64,000 bases of DNA from Sva-07 sp963793335 (GCA_963793335.1 CAWBZS010000004.1:124001-188000); one strand, 5' to 3'. Positions 45,644-55,167 are shown, counted from the first letter of the stretch. Made by a program: numbers and translations. Notes: generated by a model from the letters alone, not told the origin.

Positions 45644-45946
45644 GTGTCCGACCGCATCACCCCCGAGGCAGTCGCGAAGGTGGCCAAGCTCGCTCGGCTG
45701 TCGCTCGACGACGACGAACTCCGCCAGGCGAGCCATCAGCTGAGCGACATGCTCGACCACTTCGCCGACATCGATGCGCTCGATCTCGACGGCGTGGAGC
45801 CCATGACACATCCGACGCCGATCGCCAACGTGATGCGCGACGACGTCGAAGCACCATGTCTGGATCGTGACGAGGTGCTCGCGTCGGCGCCGGCAGCCGA
45901 GGACGGCAGGTTTCGGGTCCCTCCGATCGTCGGATTGGAGGACTGA
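45644..45946 (+). CDS. gatC: Aspartyl/glutamyl-tRNA amidotransferase subunit C
   Basis: This 100-residue GatC is recognised by 'ITPEAVAKVAKLARLSLDDDEL' and the C-terminal 'LRDEVLASAPAAEDGRFRVPPIV'-like region. It stabilises GatA and bridges GatA to GatB in the complex that converts Glu-tRNA(Gln) and Asp-tRNA(Asn) to Gln and Asn forms. Start GTG 45644; gatA begins two bases after its stop. The genes gatC, gatA and gatB form one operon. The upstream region has a G-rich tandem repeat. Confidence 0.9.
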   Translation: MSDRITPEAVAKVAKLARLSLDDDELRQASHQLSDMLDHFADIDALDLDGVEPMTHPTPIANVMRDDVEAPCLDRDEVLASAPAAEDGRFRVPPIVGLED

Positions 45947-45948
45947 CC

Positions 45949-47415
45949 GTGGGCGACCCAACGACCAGCTCCGACCGCCCCACCGAGGCGTTGCCCGCCA
46001 GCGTCGTCGAGATCGCCGCCGGGGTGCGTGCCGGTACCGTCCGCGCAATCGACGTCCTGGAGCAGCATCTCGTCGCGATCGAGCAGCGCGAAGCCGACGT
46101 CCACGCATTCAACCTGGTGCTCGGTGACGAGGCCCGCGCCCGCGCTGCGGCGATCGACGATGCGACGGCCGCTGGCGAACAGGTCGGCCCGCTCGCCGGA
46201 GTGCCCATCGCGCTCAAGGACAACATGTGCACCCAGGGGATCCCGACGACCTGCTCGTCGAGGATCCTCGATGGATGGCGGCCACCGTACAACGCAACGG
46301 TGGTCGACCGACTTCGCGAGGCAGGCGCCGTGATCGTGGGCAAGACGAACCTCGACGAGTTCGCGATGGGCTCGAGCACCGAGAACTCCGCCTTCGGTCC
46401 GACCCGGAACCCGCACGACACCAGTCGGGTGCCCGGCGGCTCCAGTGGTGGTTCCGCGGCAGCCGTCGCTGCCGGTTTTGCAGCGGCGAGCCTCGGTTCG
46501 GACACCGGTGGATCGATCCGCCAGCCGGCGGCGCTCTGCGGGGTGGTCGGGGTGAAGCCCACCTACGGCGCAGTGAGCCGGCTCGGGCTGGTCGCCTTCG
46601 CGTCGAGCCTCGACCAGATCGGTCCGTTCGCGCATGATGTCGCCGACGCCGCACTGGTCCTCGAATCCATCTCGGGCCACGACCCGATGGACTCCACGTC
46701 GATCCGGCAGGCTCCGCTGAGCCTGTCGGGCGACCTCGGTGCCGGGGTCGAGGGGCTGCGGGTGGGACGGATCACCGACCTTCCCGAGGGAGCGAGCGAT
46801 GACGTGGTCGAGCGTCTCGAGGAGGCCTTCGACGCTCTGCGTGCTGCGGGTGCCGAGATCGTGGACGTGGAGGTGCCGGCGTTCGGGTACGGGCTCACCG
46901 CCTACTACCTGATCGCCCCCGCCGAGGCGTCGAGCAACCTCGCCCGCTACGACGGGGTGCGGTTCGGCCAGCGCGTCGACGCGCCCGACACCAACGCGAT
47001 GTACATGGCCACACGCACCGATGGGTTCGGTGCCGAGGTCAAGCGTCGCATCATGCTCGGCACCTACGCGCTCTCGGCCGGCTACTACGACGCCTACTAC
47101 GGCCGGGCGCTCAAGGTTCGCCGGCGCATCGCCGCCGACTTCGCGGCGGCGTACGAGCGCGCCGACGTCCTCCTCACTCCAGCGTCGCCGACCGTGGCGT
47201 TCCAGTTCGGTGACAAGACCGCCGACCCGATGTCGATGTACCTGTGCGACACCTACACGATCCCGTCGAACCTCACCGGCGACCCAGCGATGAGCGTGCC
47301 GTTCGGCACCGGCGACGCCGGGTTGCCGGTCGGCGTGCAGGTGCTGGCTCCGGCGCTGCACGATGCAACGATGTTCCGAACGGCGGCCGAACTCGAACGG
47401 AGGGCTCCGGCATGA
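45949..47415 (+). CDS. gatA: Aspartyl/glutamyl-tRNA amidotransferase subunit A
   Basis: This 488-residue amidase-signature enzyme supplies ammonia by hydrolysing glutamine. The catalytic Lys in 'GVPIALKDNMC', the Ser-cisSer loop 'PGGSSGGSAAAVAAGFA' and the Ser nucleophile in 'DTGGSIRQPAALCGVVGVKPTYG' are all visible, as is the C-terminal 'PSNLTGDPAMSVPFG'. Its stop overlaps the gatB start (ATGA), so the two are translationally coupled. Confidence 0.95.
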   Translation: MGDPTTSSDRPTEALPASVVEIAAGVRAGTVRAIDVLEQHLVAIEQREADVHAFNLVLGDEARARAAAIDDATAAGEQVGPLAGVPIALKDNMCTQGIPTTCSSRILDGWRPPYNATVVDRLREAGAVIVGKTNLDEFAMGSSTENSAFGPTRNPHDTSRVPGGSSGGSAAAVAAGFAAASLGSDTGGSIRQPAALCGVVGVKPTYGAVSRLGLVAFASSLDQIGPFAHDVADAALVLESISGHDPMDSTSIRQAPLSLSGDLGAGVEGLRVGRITDLPEGASDDVVERLEEAFDALRAAGAEIVDVEVPAFGYGLTAYYLIAPAEASSNLARYDGVRFGQRVDAPDTNAMYMATRTDGFGAEVKRRIMLGTYALSAGYYDAYYGRALKVRRRIAADFAAAYERADVLLTPASPTVAFQFGDKTADPMSMYLCDTYTIPSNLTGDPAMSVPFGTGDAGLPVGVQVLAPALHDATMFRTAAELERRAPA

Positions 47416-48878
47416 GCAACCCAGTGGGCGACGACTCGGTGGCCGCATGGTCGTTCGACGGATACGAGATGGTGGTCGGCCTCGAGGTGCACGTCGAACT
47501 CGCCACGCGAACCAAACTGTTCTCGGCGTCGCCGAACCGGTTCGGTGACGAACCGAACACCAACATCGACCCGGTGACGCTCGGGCTGCCAGGAGCGCTC
47601 CCGGTGCTCAACCGCGAGGCCGTCGAGTTGGCCATGCGGCTTGGCCTGGCACTCGACTGCACGGTGCAACGGTCGACGTTCGCTCGCAAGAACTACTTCT
47701 ACCCCGACATGCCGAAGGCCTATCAGATCAGCCAGTACGACGAGCCGATCTGCGTCGACGGCTGGCTCGACCTCCCGGGCAGCATCCGAGTCGGCATCGA
47801 GCGAGCCCACCTCGAAGAGGACACGGGCAAGTCGACCCACGTCGGCGGCACGGGCGGGCGGATCCACGGCAGCGACTTCTCCCTGATCGACTTCAATCGG
47901 GCCGGTGTACCGCTGGTGGAGATCGTCAGTCGGCCGGACATGCGCAGCCCCGAGCAGGCAAAGGCGTACGTCAGCGAGCTGCGTTCGATTCTCGTCGCCG
48001 TCGGTGCGTCCGATGCGAAGATGGAAGAGGGGTCGATGCGCGTCGACGCCAACGTGAGCGTGCGGCGCCCGGGGGCCGAGTTCGGAACTCGGTGTGAGAT
48101 CAAGAACGTCAACTCGGTGCGGTCGGTCGGTCGTGCGATCGAGTACGAGGCGCAGCGCCAGGTCGGCATGCTCGAGGCGGGGGAGTCGATCCGTCAGGAG
48201 ACGCGTCACTGGGACGAAACCGACGGCCGCACCCACACACTGCGCTCGAAGGAAGACGCCGACGACTACCGCTACTTCCAAGAGCCCGACCTCGTGGTGG
48301 TCGACCCCGATCATGAGTGGATCGAGCGTGTGCGAGCCAACTTGCCGGTCTTGCCGGCCGCCCGCCGGGCCCGACTGGCCGAAGCAACGGGTCAGGCTCC
48401 CGATGCCGAGGCGGTCCTCGTGGTCACCGAACGTGACCAGGACGCCTACGTGCTCGCCGTGGCCGAGGCTGGTGGCGATGCCGGTCGGGCCTTGGTGCAC
48501 GTCAAGGAGGCCTACGCCGATCAGGGTGACGCCCCGGCGGTTCCGGCCGGCGATCTGGCGGCACTGACCCGTTTGGAACTCGATGGCGCACTGACTGCGA
48601 CACAGGCCAAGCAGGTCTTGGCCGCCATCGTCGACGCGGGCGGTGGCGACGCGGCAGCCATCGCAGCGGCGAAGGGGTTCGAGGCCATGGACACCTCCGA
48701 ACTCGAATCGATGGTCGACGACGCCATCGCTGCGCAGCCGGGCGCCTGGGCGAAGTTCTGCGCCGGTGAGGGCAAGGCGGTGGGAGCGTTGGTCGGTGCG
48801 GTGATGAAGGCGTCGAAGGGGCAGGCCGATGGCCGAGCGGTGACTGCGTCCCTCGAAGCCCGGCGCGACCAATCCTGA
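47412..48878 (+). CDS. gatB: Aspartyl/glutamyl-tRNA amidotransferase subunit B
   Basis: This 488-residue tRNA-binding kinase subunit activates the misacylated tRNA. Family motifs are 'VGLEVHVELATRTKLFSASPN', 'KNYFYPDMPKAYQISQYDEPI' and 'LEEDTGKSTHVGG', followed by the YqeY-like helical C-terminal domain ('ADGRAVTASLEARRD' at the end). ATG 47412 overlaps the gatA stop by four bases. Full length; no defect seen. Confidence 0.95.
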   Translation: MSNPVGDDSVAAWSFDGYEMVVGLEVHVELATRTKLFSASPNRFGDEPNTNIDPVTLGLPGALPVLNREAVELAMRLGLALDCTVQRSTFARKNYFYPDMPKAYQISQYDEPICVDGWLDLPGSIRVGIERAHLEEDTGKSTHVGGTGGRIHGSDFSLIDFNRAGVPLVEIVSRPDMRSPEQAKAYVSELRSILVAVGASDAKMEEGSMRVDANVSVRRPGAEFGTRCEIKNVNSVRSVGRAIEYEAQRQVGMLEAGESIRQETRHWDETDGRTHTLRSKEDADDYRYFQEPDLVVVDPDHEWIERVRANLPVLPAARRARLAEATGQAPDAEAVLVVTERDQDAYVLAVAEAGGDAGRALVHVKEAYADQGDAPAVPAGDLAALTRLELDGALTATQAKQVLAAIVDAGGGDAAAIAAAKGFEAMDTSELESMVDDAIAAQPGAWAKFCAGEGKAVGALVGAVMKASKGQADGRAVTASLEARRDQS

Positions 48879-48938
48879 ACACGCAACCGCTGCTCGCCTG
48901 ACTCGTCAGCGAGGCAGCGGCGTCGCCACACTCGGGCG

Positions 48939-50183
48939 ATGGACTTCGAGATTCCCGCCGACATCCAGGACACGCTTGATCAGCTCGATGCGTTCATCGA
49001 CGCCGAGATCAAGCCGCTGGAGCAACAGGACGACAACATCCGATTCTTCGACCATCGTCGCGAGTGGGCTCGGACCGACTTCGACAACGACGGCGTGCCG
49101 CGGGAGGACTGGGAGGAGCTGCTGCGCGAGATGCGCCGCCGCGCCGACGCCGCCGGTTGGCTCCGGTTGGCGCTGCCGTCGGAGTTCGGTGGCACGGATG
49201 CCAGCAACCTGAAGATGGCCATCATCCGCGAGCACCTGGCCCACAAGGGGCTCGGACTGCACAACGATCTCCAGAACGAGTCGTCGATCGTCGGGAACTT
49301 CCCGACGGTGCTGATGATGCGTGACTTCGGAACCGAAGAGCAGAAGATCGATTGGATGCCGGGCTTCCTCGATGGGACTCGCCGGCTCGCCTTCGGGCTC
49401 ACCGAGCCGAACCATGGCAGCGACGCCACCTACATGGAGACCACTGCGGTCCGCGATGGCGACGAGTGGGTGATCAACGGAATGAAGCGGTGGAACTCCG
49501 GGCTCCACCACGCGACCCACGACATCATTTTCGCCCGCACTTCGGGCGAGCCGGGAAGCCCGAAGGGCATCAGTGCGTTCCTGGTGCCGACCGATGCGCC
49601 GGGCTTCAACGTCGACTTCTTCTGGTGGACGTTCAACATGCCGACCGACCACGCCGAGGTGAGCCTCACCGATGTCCGCGTGGGTGCCGATGCGTTGTTC
49701 GGTGAGGCGGATCGTGGGCTGGAGCTCGCCCAGCACTTCGTCCACGAGAACCGCATCCGCCAAGCGGCATCCTCGCTCGGCGCAGCCCAGTACTGCATCG
49801 ACGAGGCCGTGGCGTACGCGAACAGCCGCACCACGTGGGGAAAGGCGCTGTCGGTCAATCAGGGCATCCAGTTCCCGCTGGTGGAGTTGCACACCGAGGC
49901 CGCGATGCTGCGCCAGCTCGTTCGCTACACCGCCTCGATGCTCGACGCGAAGCATCACATGGAGGTCACCCACCTCGTGGCGATGTGCAACTACCGCGCC
50001 AATCGTCTGGCCTGCGATGCCGCTGATCGTGCGATGCAGACCTGCGGCGGCGTCGGCTACTCACGGCACATGCCCTTCGAGCACATCTATCGTCACCACC
50101 GTCGTTATCGGATCACCGAAGGCTCCGAGGAGATCCAGATGCGCAAGGTCGGCCAGCACCTCTTCGGATTCGGCCGCACGTAG
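48939..50183 (+). CDS. Acyl-CoA dehydrogenase
   Basis: This 414-residue flavoenzyme of the ACAD family has an N-terminal helical domain, the FAD/substrate block 'AFGLTEPNHGSDATYMETTAV', the beta domain, and a C-terminal region 'QTCGGVGYSRHMPFEHIYRHHRRYRITEGSEEIQM', whose TEG Glu is the usual catalytic base. It makes an alpha-beta double bond in an acyl-CoA. The substrate is unknown. It begins 60 bases after gatB, and may be read from the same transcript or its own promoter. Confidence 0.9.
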   Translation: MDFEIPADIQDTLDQLDAFIDAEIKPLEQQDDNIRFFDHRREWARTDFDNDGVPREDWEELLREMRRRADAAGWLRLALPSEFGGTDASNLKMAIIREHLAHKGLGLHNDLQNESSIVGNFPTVLMMRDFGTEEQKIDWMPGFLDGTRRLAFGLTEPNHGSDATYMETTAVRDGDEWVINGMKRWNSGLHHATHDIIFARTSGEPGSPKGISAFLVPTDAPGFNVDFFWWTFNMPTDHAEVSLTDVRVGADALFGEADRGLELAQHFVHENRIRQAASSLGAAQYCIDEAVAYANSRTTWGKALSVNQGIQFPLVELHTEAAMLRQLVRYTASMLDAKHHMEVTHLVAMCNYRANRLACDAADRAMQTCGGVGYSRHMPFEHIYRHHRRYRITEGSEEIQMRKVGQHLFGFGRT

Positions 50184-50246
50184 CAGCGACCGAGGGAGCA
50201 TCCCCGTCGGTTGCCCGTAGCCCCTCGGACGGACAACACTCGTGGC

Positions 50247-50888
50247 GTGCCCGACTCTGCTTCCCTCGTGGCGTTCGCTGTCCTGGCGTTTGCGCTGATC
50301 GTGGTCCCCGGCCCGAGCGTGATGTTCGTGGTCAGCCGGGCGGTGGTGCTCGGACGTCGGGCGGCGCTGATGACGGTGCTCGGCAACGCTGCAGGTGTCT
50401 ACGTGCAGGTGTTCCTCGTCGCCGTCGGGCTCGGCGTCATCGTCGAACGATCGATCGCCGCGTTCACGACGATCAAGTTGATCGGTGCGGGTTATCTGGT
50501 CTGGCTCGGGGTTCGAGCGATCAGGCAGCGCTCGCACCTGACGGACGCCTTCGACAGCGCGCCGGTCGACAGCCGATCCACTCGGCCGGTCGTCCGCGAC
50601 GGTTTCGTCGTCGGGCTCGCCAACCCCAAGGTGATCGTCTTCTTCGCCGCGATCCTGCCGCAGTACGTCGATCCCGGTGGTACGGCACCGCAGCTGCAGA
50701 TGCTCGTCCTGGGGTTGGTCTTCGTGGTGATCGCGCTGATCTCGGACGGGGCCTGGGCCCTCGCAGCCGGCACCGCTCGCAACTGGTTCGCAGGCTCCCC
50801 TCGCCGTCTGAATCGGCTCGGTGTCGTCGGTGGAGCCACGATGATCGGGCTCGGGGTGCGGTTGGCGCTCATCGGCCGAAACGACTGA
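50247..50888 (+). CDS. LysE/RhtB-family exporter
   Basis: This 213-residue membrane protein with five to six transmembrane helices has the LysE/RhtB signature 'VPGPSVMFVVSRAVVLGRRAALMTVLGNAAGVYVQ' and later 'ANPKVIVFFAAILPQYV'. Members export amino acids or derivatives. Start GTG 50247. The neighbouring selenoprotein-type gene is convergent, so it is a single gene. Confidence 0.88.
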   Translation: MPDSASLVAFAVLAFALIVVPGPSVMFVVSRAVVLGRRAALMTVLGNAAGVYVQVFLVAVGLGVIVERSIAAFTTIKLIGAGYLVWLGVRAIRQRSHLTDAFDSAPVDSRSTRPVVRDGFVVGLANPKVIVFFAAILPQYVDPGGTAPQLQMLVLGLVFVVIALISDGAWALAAGTARNWFAGSPRRLNRLGVVGGATMIGLGVRLALIGRND

Positions 50889-50918
50889 CGCGCACCTTGC
50901 GAAATCGGGCGCGCTGGC

Positions 50919-51563
50919 TCAGCGTTGGCGCCAGGCGTCCCAGGCCTCGAGTTGCGACCTCGACATCTCCCGGTGTTCCTTCGCAATCGCCCGACTCCTG
51001 TCGTCATCGACGCGCCGGCCGATCGCAAGCGCCCCGAACATGTTGCCTCGGAAGTACGCCCCGAAGTCGTCTGGGCTGAAGAAGCCGCGCAGGTGCTCGG
51101 GAACCTCGACGTTCGCAGTCCACGGCGCAGGGTCGACCGGTGGTAGTGCCAGGGCATCGAGCGTGGCCCAGATGTCGTCATCGTTGGTGCGGTCGGCGAA
51201 ATCCCGACCCTGGTAGCGGTAGACCTCGTTGCCGTCTCGATCGACGATCACCATCCCCGGCAATGCAATACCACCTCGTTCATCCGGGTCGAACAGCCCG
51301 AGGGGCTGAAGCATCTGCTCCCCGCCGGGATCGGACACGAATGTCGTGTGGGTGAATCCCCACCGGTTGGCCATGCCGGCCTGGCGAACATCGTCGTCGA
51401 CGCTGACAGCAGCGAGCTCAGCGCCGCCGTGATGGATCCGGTCGTACTGGGATGCCAGCTTCACGAGCTGGCCGCAGCAGTACGGTCACCAATCACCGCG
51501 ATAGGTCATCAGGATGATTGCGCCCTGAGTTCGGCGGAGGGGCAGCAGATCGACAGCGCTCAT
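50919..51563 (-). CDS. Peroxiredoxin-like protein with in-frame TGA at the catalytic Cys (probable selenoprotein)
   Basis: The frame from ATG 51563 reads through TGA at 51486-51488 (codon 26) to a natural stop at 50919, giving 214 residues. The TGA sits exactly where thioredoxin-fold peroxiredoxins have their peroxidatic Cys: 'YRGDWUPYC', U replacing C of YRGDWCPYC. The rest is a normal redoxin domain ('AVSVDDDVRQAGMANRWGF', 'ALPGMVIVDRDGNEVYRYQGRDF') plus a C-terminal helical extension. A strong hairpin follows the TGA. A GTG start at 51464 would remove the active site and is therefore rejected. It follows the antiporter gene by 69 bases; no clear ribosome-binding site. Confidence 0.8.
51444..51483 (-). 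promoter_or_regulatory. SECIS-like hairpin after the TGA codon
   Basis: The RNA downstream of UGA can fold into a lower 6-bp stem (GUACUG with CAGUAC), an internal loop, and an upper 7-bp stem (GCCAGCU with AGCUGGC) closed by a 5-base loop CGUGA containing GU. Stem and loop lie within the first 42 bases after UGA, the place and shape of bacterial SECIS elements. Recognition by SelB is inferred. Confidence 0.65.
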
Positions 51564-51632
51564 CGTCGCAACGTAGTGGTCATGGAGGGCTGGGCTGCCA
51601 CCGTGGACGCCGACCAGCTGGCCCGGGTTGGT

Positions 51633-52844
51633 TCACCCCGCTGGCGTGGCGTTCGCCGGCGCCGTCTGGCGCATCAGGCGGGGCGGCAACGGGATCCGGT
51701 CGGAGAACTTGGTGACGATCGGTCCCACCATGGCGCTGATCAACACGTAGCCCGCCGCGAGTGCCCCGAGGTCGGGCCCGTCGACGAGTCCTGACCCGAG
51801 TGCGGCGATCACGATCGAGAACTCGCCGCGCGCGATCAGGACGGTGCCGGCGCGCAAGCGGCCCTTGGGCGCTGCGCCCACTCGCCCTGCGGCATACCAC
51901 CCGGTGGCGACCTTGGTGCATGCGGTGAAGGCGAACAACCCGGCCGCCGGCACGATCGCAGCAAGCAGATCGGCCGGGTCGATCTGAAACGAGAAGAACA
52001 GAAAGAACGTCGCAGCGAACAGGTCGCGCAACGGCGAGATCAGTTGATTGGCCCTGGTCTCGGCCCGGCCCGACAGCGCCAGCCCCACGAGGAAGGCGCC
52101 GATCGCGCCGGACACCTCCAGCTGCTGAGCGACGCCGGCGACGAGGAGCGTGATGCCGAACACCGTGAGCAGGAACGCCTCGTCGCTGCCGCCCGCGACG
52201 AGCCCGCTCATGCGGCGGCCGTAGCGAAGCGCGGCGAGCAGAATCACCGTCACGGCGGCCAGTGCGATCAATACGCTGGTGACGGTGGCGGTGAGGCTGC
52301 CGCCGACGATCAGGGCAGCCACCACCGGGAGATAGATCGCCATGGCGAGGTCTTCCATCACGAGGATGTTCAACACCGCCGGGGTCTCGCGGTTGCCGAG
52401 GCGCCCGAGATCGGACAACACCTTGCTGACCACACCCGACGAGCTGATCCAGGTCACACCGCCGAGCAGCACCGCAGCGATCGGGTCCCAACCGAGCAGC
52501 AGGCCGAGCGCGACGCCCGGCAGCGCATTGAGCAACATGTCGACGGTGCCTGGGGCCACTCCGGTGCGTAGGCCGCTGCGCAGTTCGACGTCGGAGTACT
52601 CGAGGCCGAGGGCGAACAGCAGCAGCAGGACCCCGATCTCGGCGGCGATCTCGAAGAATTCGACCGACACGTCGAGTTGGACCAGCCCGCCCTCGCCCAT
52701 CGCCAGTCCGGCGATCAGGTACAGCGGGATCGCCGAGATGCCGAATCGGCCGGCGAATCGCGAGAGCAGTGCGAGCGCCAGGATGAGCGCGCCGATCTCG
52801 ATGAATGCGAGAGCAGCTTCGTCGGTACCAGCGGCAAAGAGCAT
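51633..52844 (-). CDS. CPA2-type cation/proton antiporter (KhtU-like)
   Basis: This 403-residue membrane protein has about 12 helices. CPA2 features include 'IPLYLIAGLAMGEGGLVQL', 'EIGVLLLLFALGLEYSDVELR', 'VTWISSSGVVSKVLSDLG' and 'EVSGAIGAFLVGLALSG'. It lacks the long C-terminal RCK domain of KefB; the regulatory TrkA_C subunit is a separate gene 10 bases upstream. That pairing matches KhtT/KhtU K+(NH4+)/H+ antiporters of Bacillus. It likely adjusts cytosolic K+ and pH. Confidence 0.87.
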   Translation of the reverse strand: MLFAAGTDEAALAFIEIGALILALALLSRFAGRFGISAIPLYLIAGLAMGEGGLVQLDVSVEFFEIAAEIGVLLLLFALGLEYSDVELRSGLRTGVAPGTVDMLLNALPGVALGLLLGWDPIAAVLLGGVTWISSSGVVSKVLSDLGRLGNRETPAVLNILVMEDLAMAIYLPVVAALIVGGSLTATVTSVLIALAAVTVILLAALRYGRRMSGLVAGGSDEAFLLTVFGITLLVAGVAQQLEVSGAIGAFLVGLALSGRAETRANQLISPLRDLFAATFFLFFSFQIDPADLLAAIVPAAGLFAFTACTKVATGWYAAGRVGAAPKGRLRAGTVLIARGEFSIVIAALGSGLVDGPDLGALAAGYVLISAMVGPIVTKFSDRIPLPPRLMRQTAPANATPAG

Positions 52845-52854
52845 CGATCAGGTG

Positions 52855-53337
52855 TCAGGCGCGGATCAGGTCGCGCATCGCGGCGAGGCCGTCGACCGTA
52901 CCGACAGCGACGACCACGTCGCCCTCCACCAACGGGAACTCCGGTCCCGGTGCGGGAATCGACTCGCCGTCGCGGATGATGGCGACGATCGACGAACCGG
53001 TCTTGGTGCGGTACATCCCGTCACCGATCGTGGCGCCCGACGCCGGTGACGTCGCGGTGAGCTCGATCCACTCGATGGCGAGTCCCTCGATTTCCTGCTG
53101 CACCGCGACGACCGCTTCGGTGACCCGACTGGCGCCGAGCAGCTCCGACACCGTGCGGGTGTCGGCGGCCGAGAGCGCGACAAGTGACGAGCACTTGTCT
53201 GGGTCGTCGGAGTCGTAGACGAGGATCTCCCGGCGCCCGTCGTGATGGACGAGCACGCCGATGTCGGTGTTGTCCTCGGTGGTGAACTCGTGGCGCACCC
53301 CGACTCCGGGCAGCTTGGTCTCTCGCACGACGGCCAT
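52855..53337 (-). CDS. TrkA_C-domain antiporter regulatory subunit (KhtT-like)
   Basis: This 160-residue protein has an N-terminal conserved domain of KhtT ('LPGVGVRHEFTTEDNTDIGVLVHHDGRREI') and a C-terminal TrkA_C nucleotide-sensing domain ('YRTKTGSSIVAIIRDGESIPAPGPEFPLVEGDVVVAVG'). KhtT binds c-di-AMP and pH/cation signals and gates KhtU. It is the first gene of the pair with the antiporter; its start at 53337 is divergent from ilvD. Confidence 0.87.
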   Translation of the reverse strand: MAVVRETKLPGVGVRHEFTTEDNTDIGVLVHHDGRREILVYDSDDPDKCSSLVALSAADTRTVSELLGASRVTEAVVAVQQEIEGLAIEWIELTATSPASGATIGDGMYRTKTGSSIVAIIRDGESIPAPGPEFPLVEGDVVVAVGTVDGLAAMRDLIRA

Positions 53338-53409
53338 GGCCTCAGTCTGCCAGCGACTGGTGGGCAGACCACCAGGATCGGCCCGAGCGACGCCACTACC
53401 GTGACGGAC

Positions 53410-55125
53410 ATGAGCGATGCTTCGAACACCCCGGGAACGCCTGTCGATGTGAAGCCGCGGTCGCGTGACGTCACCGAAGGTATGCAGAAAGCTCCGTCGC
53501 GGGCGATGCTGCGCGCCGTCGGCATGGGCGACGGTGATTGGGACAAGCCGCAGATCGGCATCGCATCGTCGTGGAACGAGGTGACCCCGTGCAACATGAC
53601 ACTCCGCAAGCTGGCCGAGCATGCGAAGGCCGGGGTGCGAGAGGCCGGCGGGTTTCCGATGGAGTTCGGCACGATCACCGTCAGCGACGGCATCTCGATG
53701 GGGCACGAGGGCATGCGTGCCTCGTTGGTGTCGCGCGAGGTGATCGTCGACTCGGTCGAGACCGTCATGCACGCCGAACGCTTCGACGGGTTCGTCGGTC
53801 TTGCGGGCTGCGACAAGTCGATTCCGGGCATGCTGCTCGCAGCGGCGCGGCTCGATCTTGCGAGCGTGTTCGTCTACAACGGCTCGACGATGCCGGGCGA
53901 CCACGACGGCACCGCACTCGACATCACCAGCGTGTTCGAGGCGGTCGGAGCCCATGCCGCGGGAACGATCGACGACGCCGAACTCCACGCCATCGAGTCG
54001 AAGGCGTGCCCGGGCGAGGGCGCGTGCGGTGGCATGTTCACCGCCAACACGATGAGCTCGATCGCCGAGGCGATCGGCATGAGCCTTCCCGGCACCGCAT
54101 CACCTCCCGCGATCGACGGTCGCCGCGAGGGCGACGCGGAGCGGGCTGGCGCCGCGGTGGTCAACCTGCTCCGCCTCGGCATCACGCCGCGACAGATCAT
54201 GACCAAGCAGGCATTCGAGAATGCGATCGCGGTCACGTCGGCGCTCGGGGGTTCCACCAACGCCGTGCTGCACCTGCTGGCGCTCGCCAACGAGGCGCGC
54301 GTCGATCTCGACCTCGACGACTTCAATCGCATCGCCGACCGGGTTCCGCACATCGCCGACATGAAGCCGGGCGGCAAGTTCCACATGAGCGACCTCGACC
54401 GTGTCGGGGGCGTGCCGGTGGTGCTGAAGGTGCTGCTCGATGCCGGCCTGCTGCACGGCGACGTGATGACCGTGACCGGCAAGACGATGGCGGAGAACCT
54501 CGCTGAGATCGACCCGCCTCCGGCCGACGGCGTCGTGGTGCATCCGCTCGACGCGCCGATCCACGAAGCTGGTGGCATCAACATCCTCACCGGCTCGCTC
54601 GCTCCCAAGGGTGCCGTGGTCAAGGTGGCCGGCCTGTCGGACGACCAGATGCAGTTCGAGGGTCCCGCCCGCGTCTTCGACGACGAGTCGTTCGCAATGG
54701 ACGCGATCCTGGCCGGCGAGATCGAACCCGGCACGGTGATCGTGATCCGCTACGAGGGTCCCAAGGGCGGGCCCGGCATGCGAGAGATGCTGGCGATCAC
54801 CGGGGCGCTGAAGGGCGCCGGGCGCGGCGCTGACTGTGCGCTGATCACCGACGGGCGTTTCTCCGGTGGCACGTGGGGATTCTGCATCGGTCACGTGGCC
54901 CCCGAGGCCGCCGACGGTGGGCCGATCGCCTTCGTGCGCGATGGCGACACGATCCGTGTCGATGTGCCCACGAAGTCGCTCGACCTCGTCGTCGACGCCG
55001 CCGAGCTCGCGAATCGCATGGACGGCTGGACGCCGAACGCTCCTCGGTACACCACCGGGGTGCTCGGCAAGTACGCCAAGCTCGTCCAAGGTGCCGAAAC
55101 CGGAGCGATCACCAACACCCTCTGA
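53410..55125 (+). CDS. ilvD: Dihydroxy-acid dehydratase
   Basis: This 571-residue iron-sulfur enzyme dehydrates 2,3-dihydroxy-isovalerate and -methylvalerate in branched-chain amino acid synthesis. Cluster Cys residues are in 'NEVTPCNMTL', 'GLAGCDKSIPG' and 'CPGEGACGGMFTANTM', and the catalytic block 'LTGSLAPKGAVVKVAG' is present. Full length. It is monocistronic and ends before a strong hairpin. Confidence 0.95.
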   Translation: MSDASNTPGTPVDVKPRSRDVTEGMQKAPSRAMLRAVGMGDGDWDKPQIGIASSWNEVTPCNMTLRKLAEHAKAGVREAGGFPMEFGTITVSDGISMGHEGMRASLVSREVIVDSVETVMHAERFDGFVGLAGCDKSIPGMLLAAARLDLASVFVYNGSTMPGDHDGTALDITSVFEAVGAHAAGTIDDAELHAIESKACPGEGACGGMFTANTMSSIAEAIGMSLPGTASPPAIDGRREGDAERAGAAVVNLLRLGITPRQIMTKQAFENAIAVTSALGGSTNAVLHLLALANEARVDLDLDDFNRIADRVPHIADMKPGGKFHMSDLDRVGGVPVVLKVLLDAGLLHGDVMTVTGKTMAENLAEIDPPPADGVVVHPLDAPIHEAGGINILTGSLAPKGAVVKVAGLSDDQMQFEGPARVFDDESFAMDAILAGEIEPGTVIVIRYEGPKGGPGMREMLAITGALKGAGRGADCALITDGRFSGGTWGFCIGHVAPEAADGGPIAFVRDGDTIRVDVPTKSLDLVVDAAELANRMDGWTPNAPRYTTGVLGKYAKLVQGAETGAITNTL

Positions 55126-55138
55126 TAACGAGACCTGC

Positions 55139-55167
55139 GGGACAACGGGGTCTGACCCCTGTGTCCC
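55139..55167. terminator. Hairpin after ilvD
   Basis: GGGACA/TGTCCC (55139-55144 and 55162-55167) and GGGGTC/GACCCC (55147-55152 and 55154-55159) form an almost continuous stem between convergent ilvD and the serine hydrolase gene. The core resembles 29721-29735. No T-run follows, so it is a stem-type terminator or a repeat. Confidence 0.7.

Noticed and set aside
45736..47448. Minus-strand frame opposite gatC/gatA
   Set aside because: It has no family pattern; gatC and gatA on the plus strand are certain.
50919..51563. The TGA in the peroxiredoxin-like gene as a simple nonsense mutation
   Set aside because: Not fully excluded, but the TGA is exactly at the catalytic Cys and a well-formed hairpin follows; the selenocysteine explanation is stronger.
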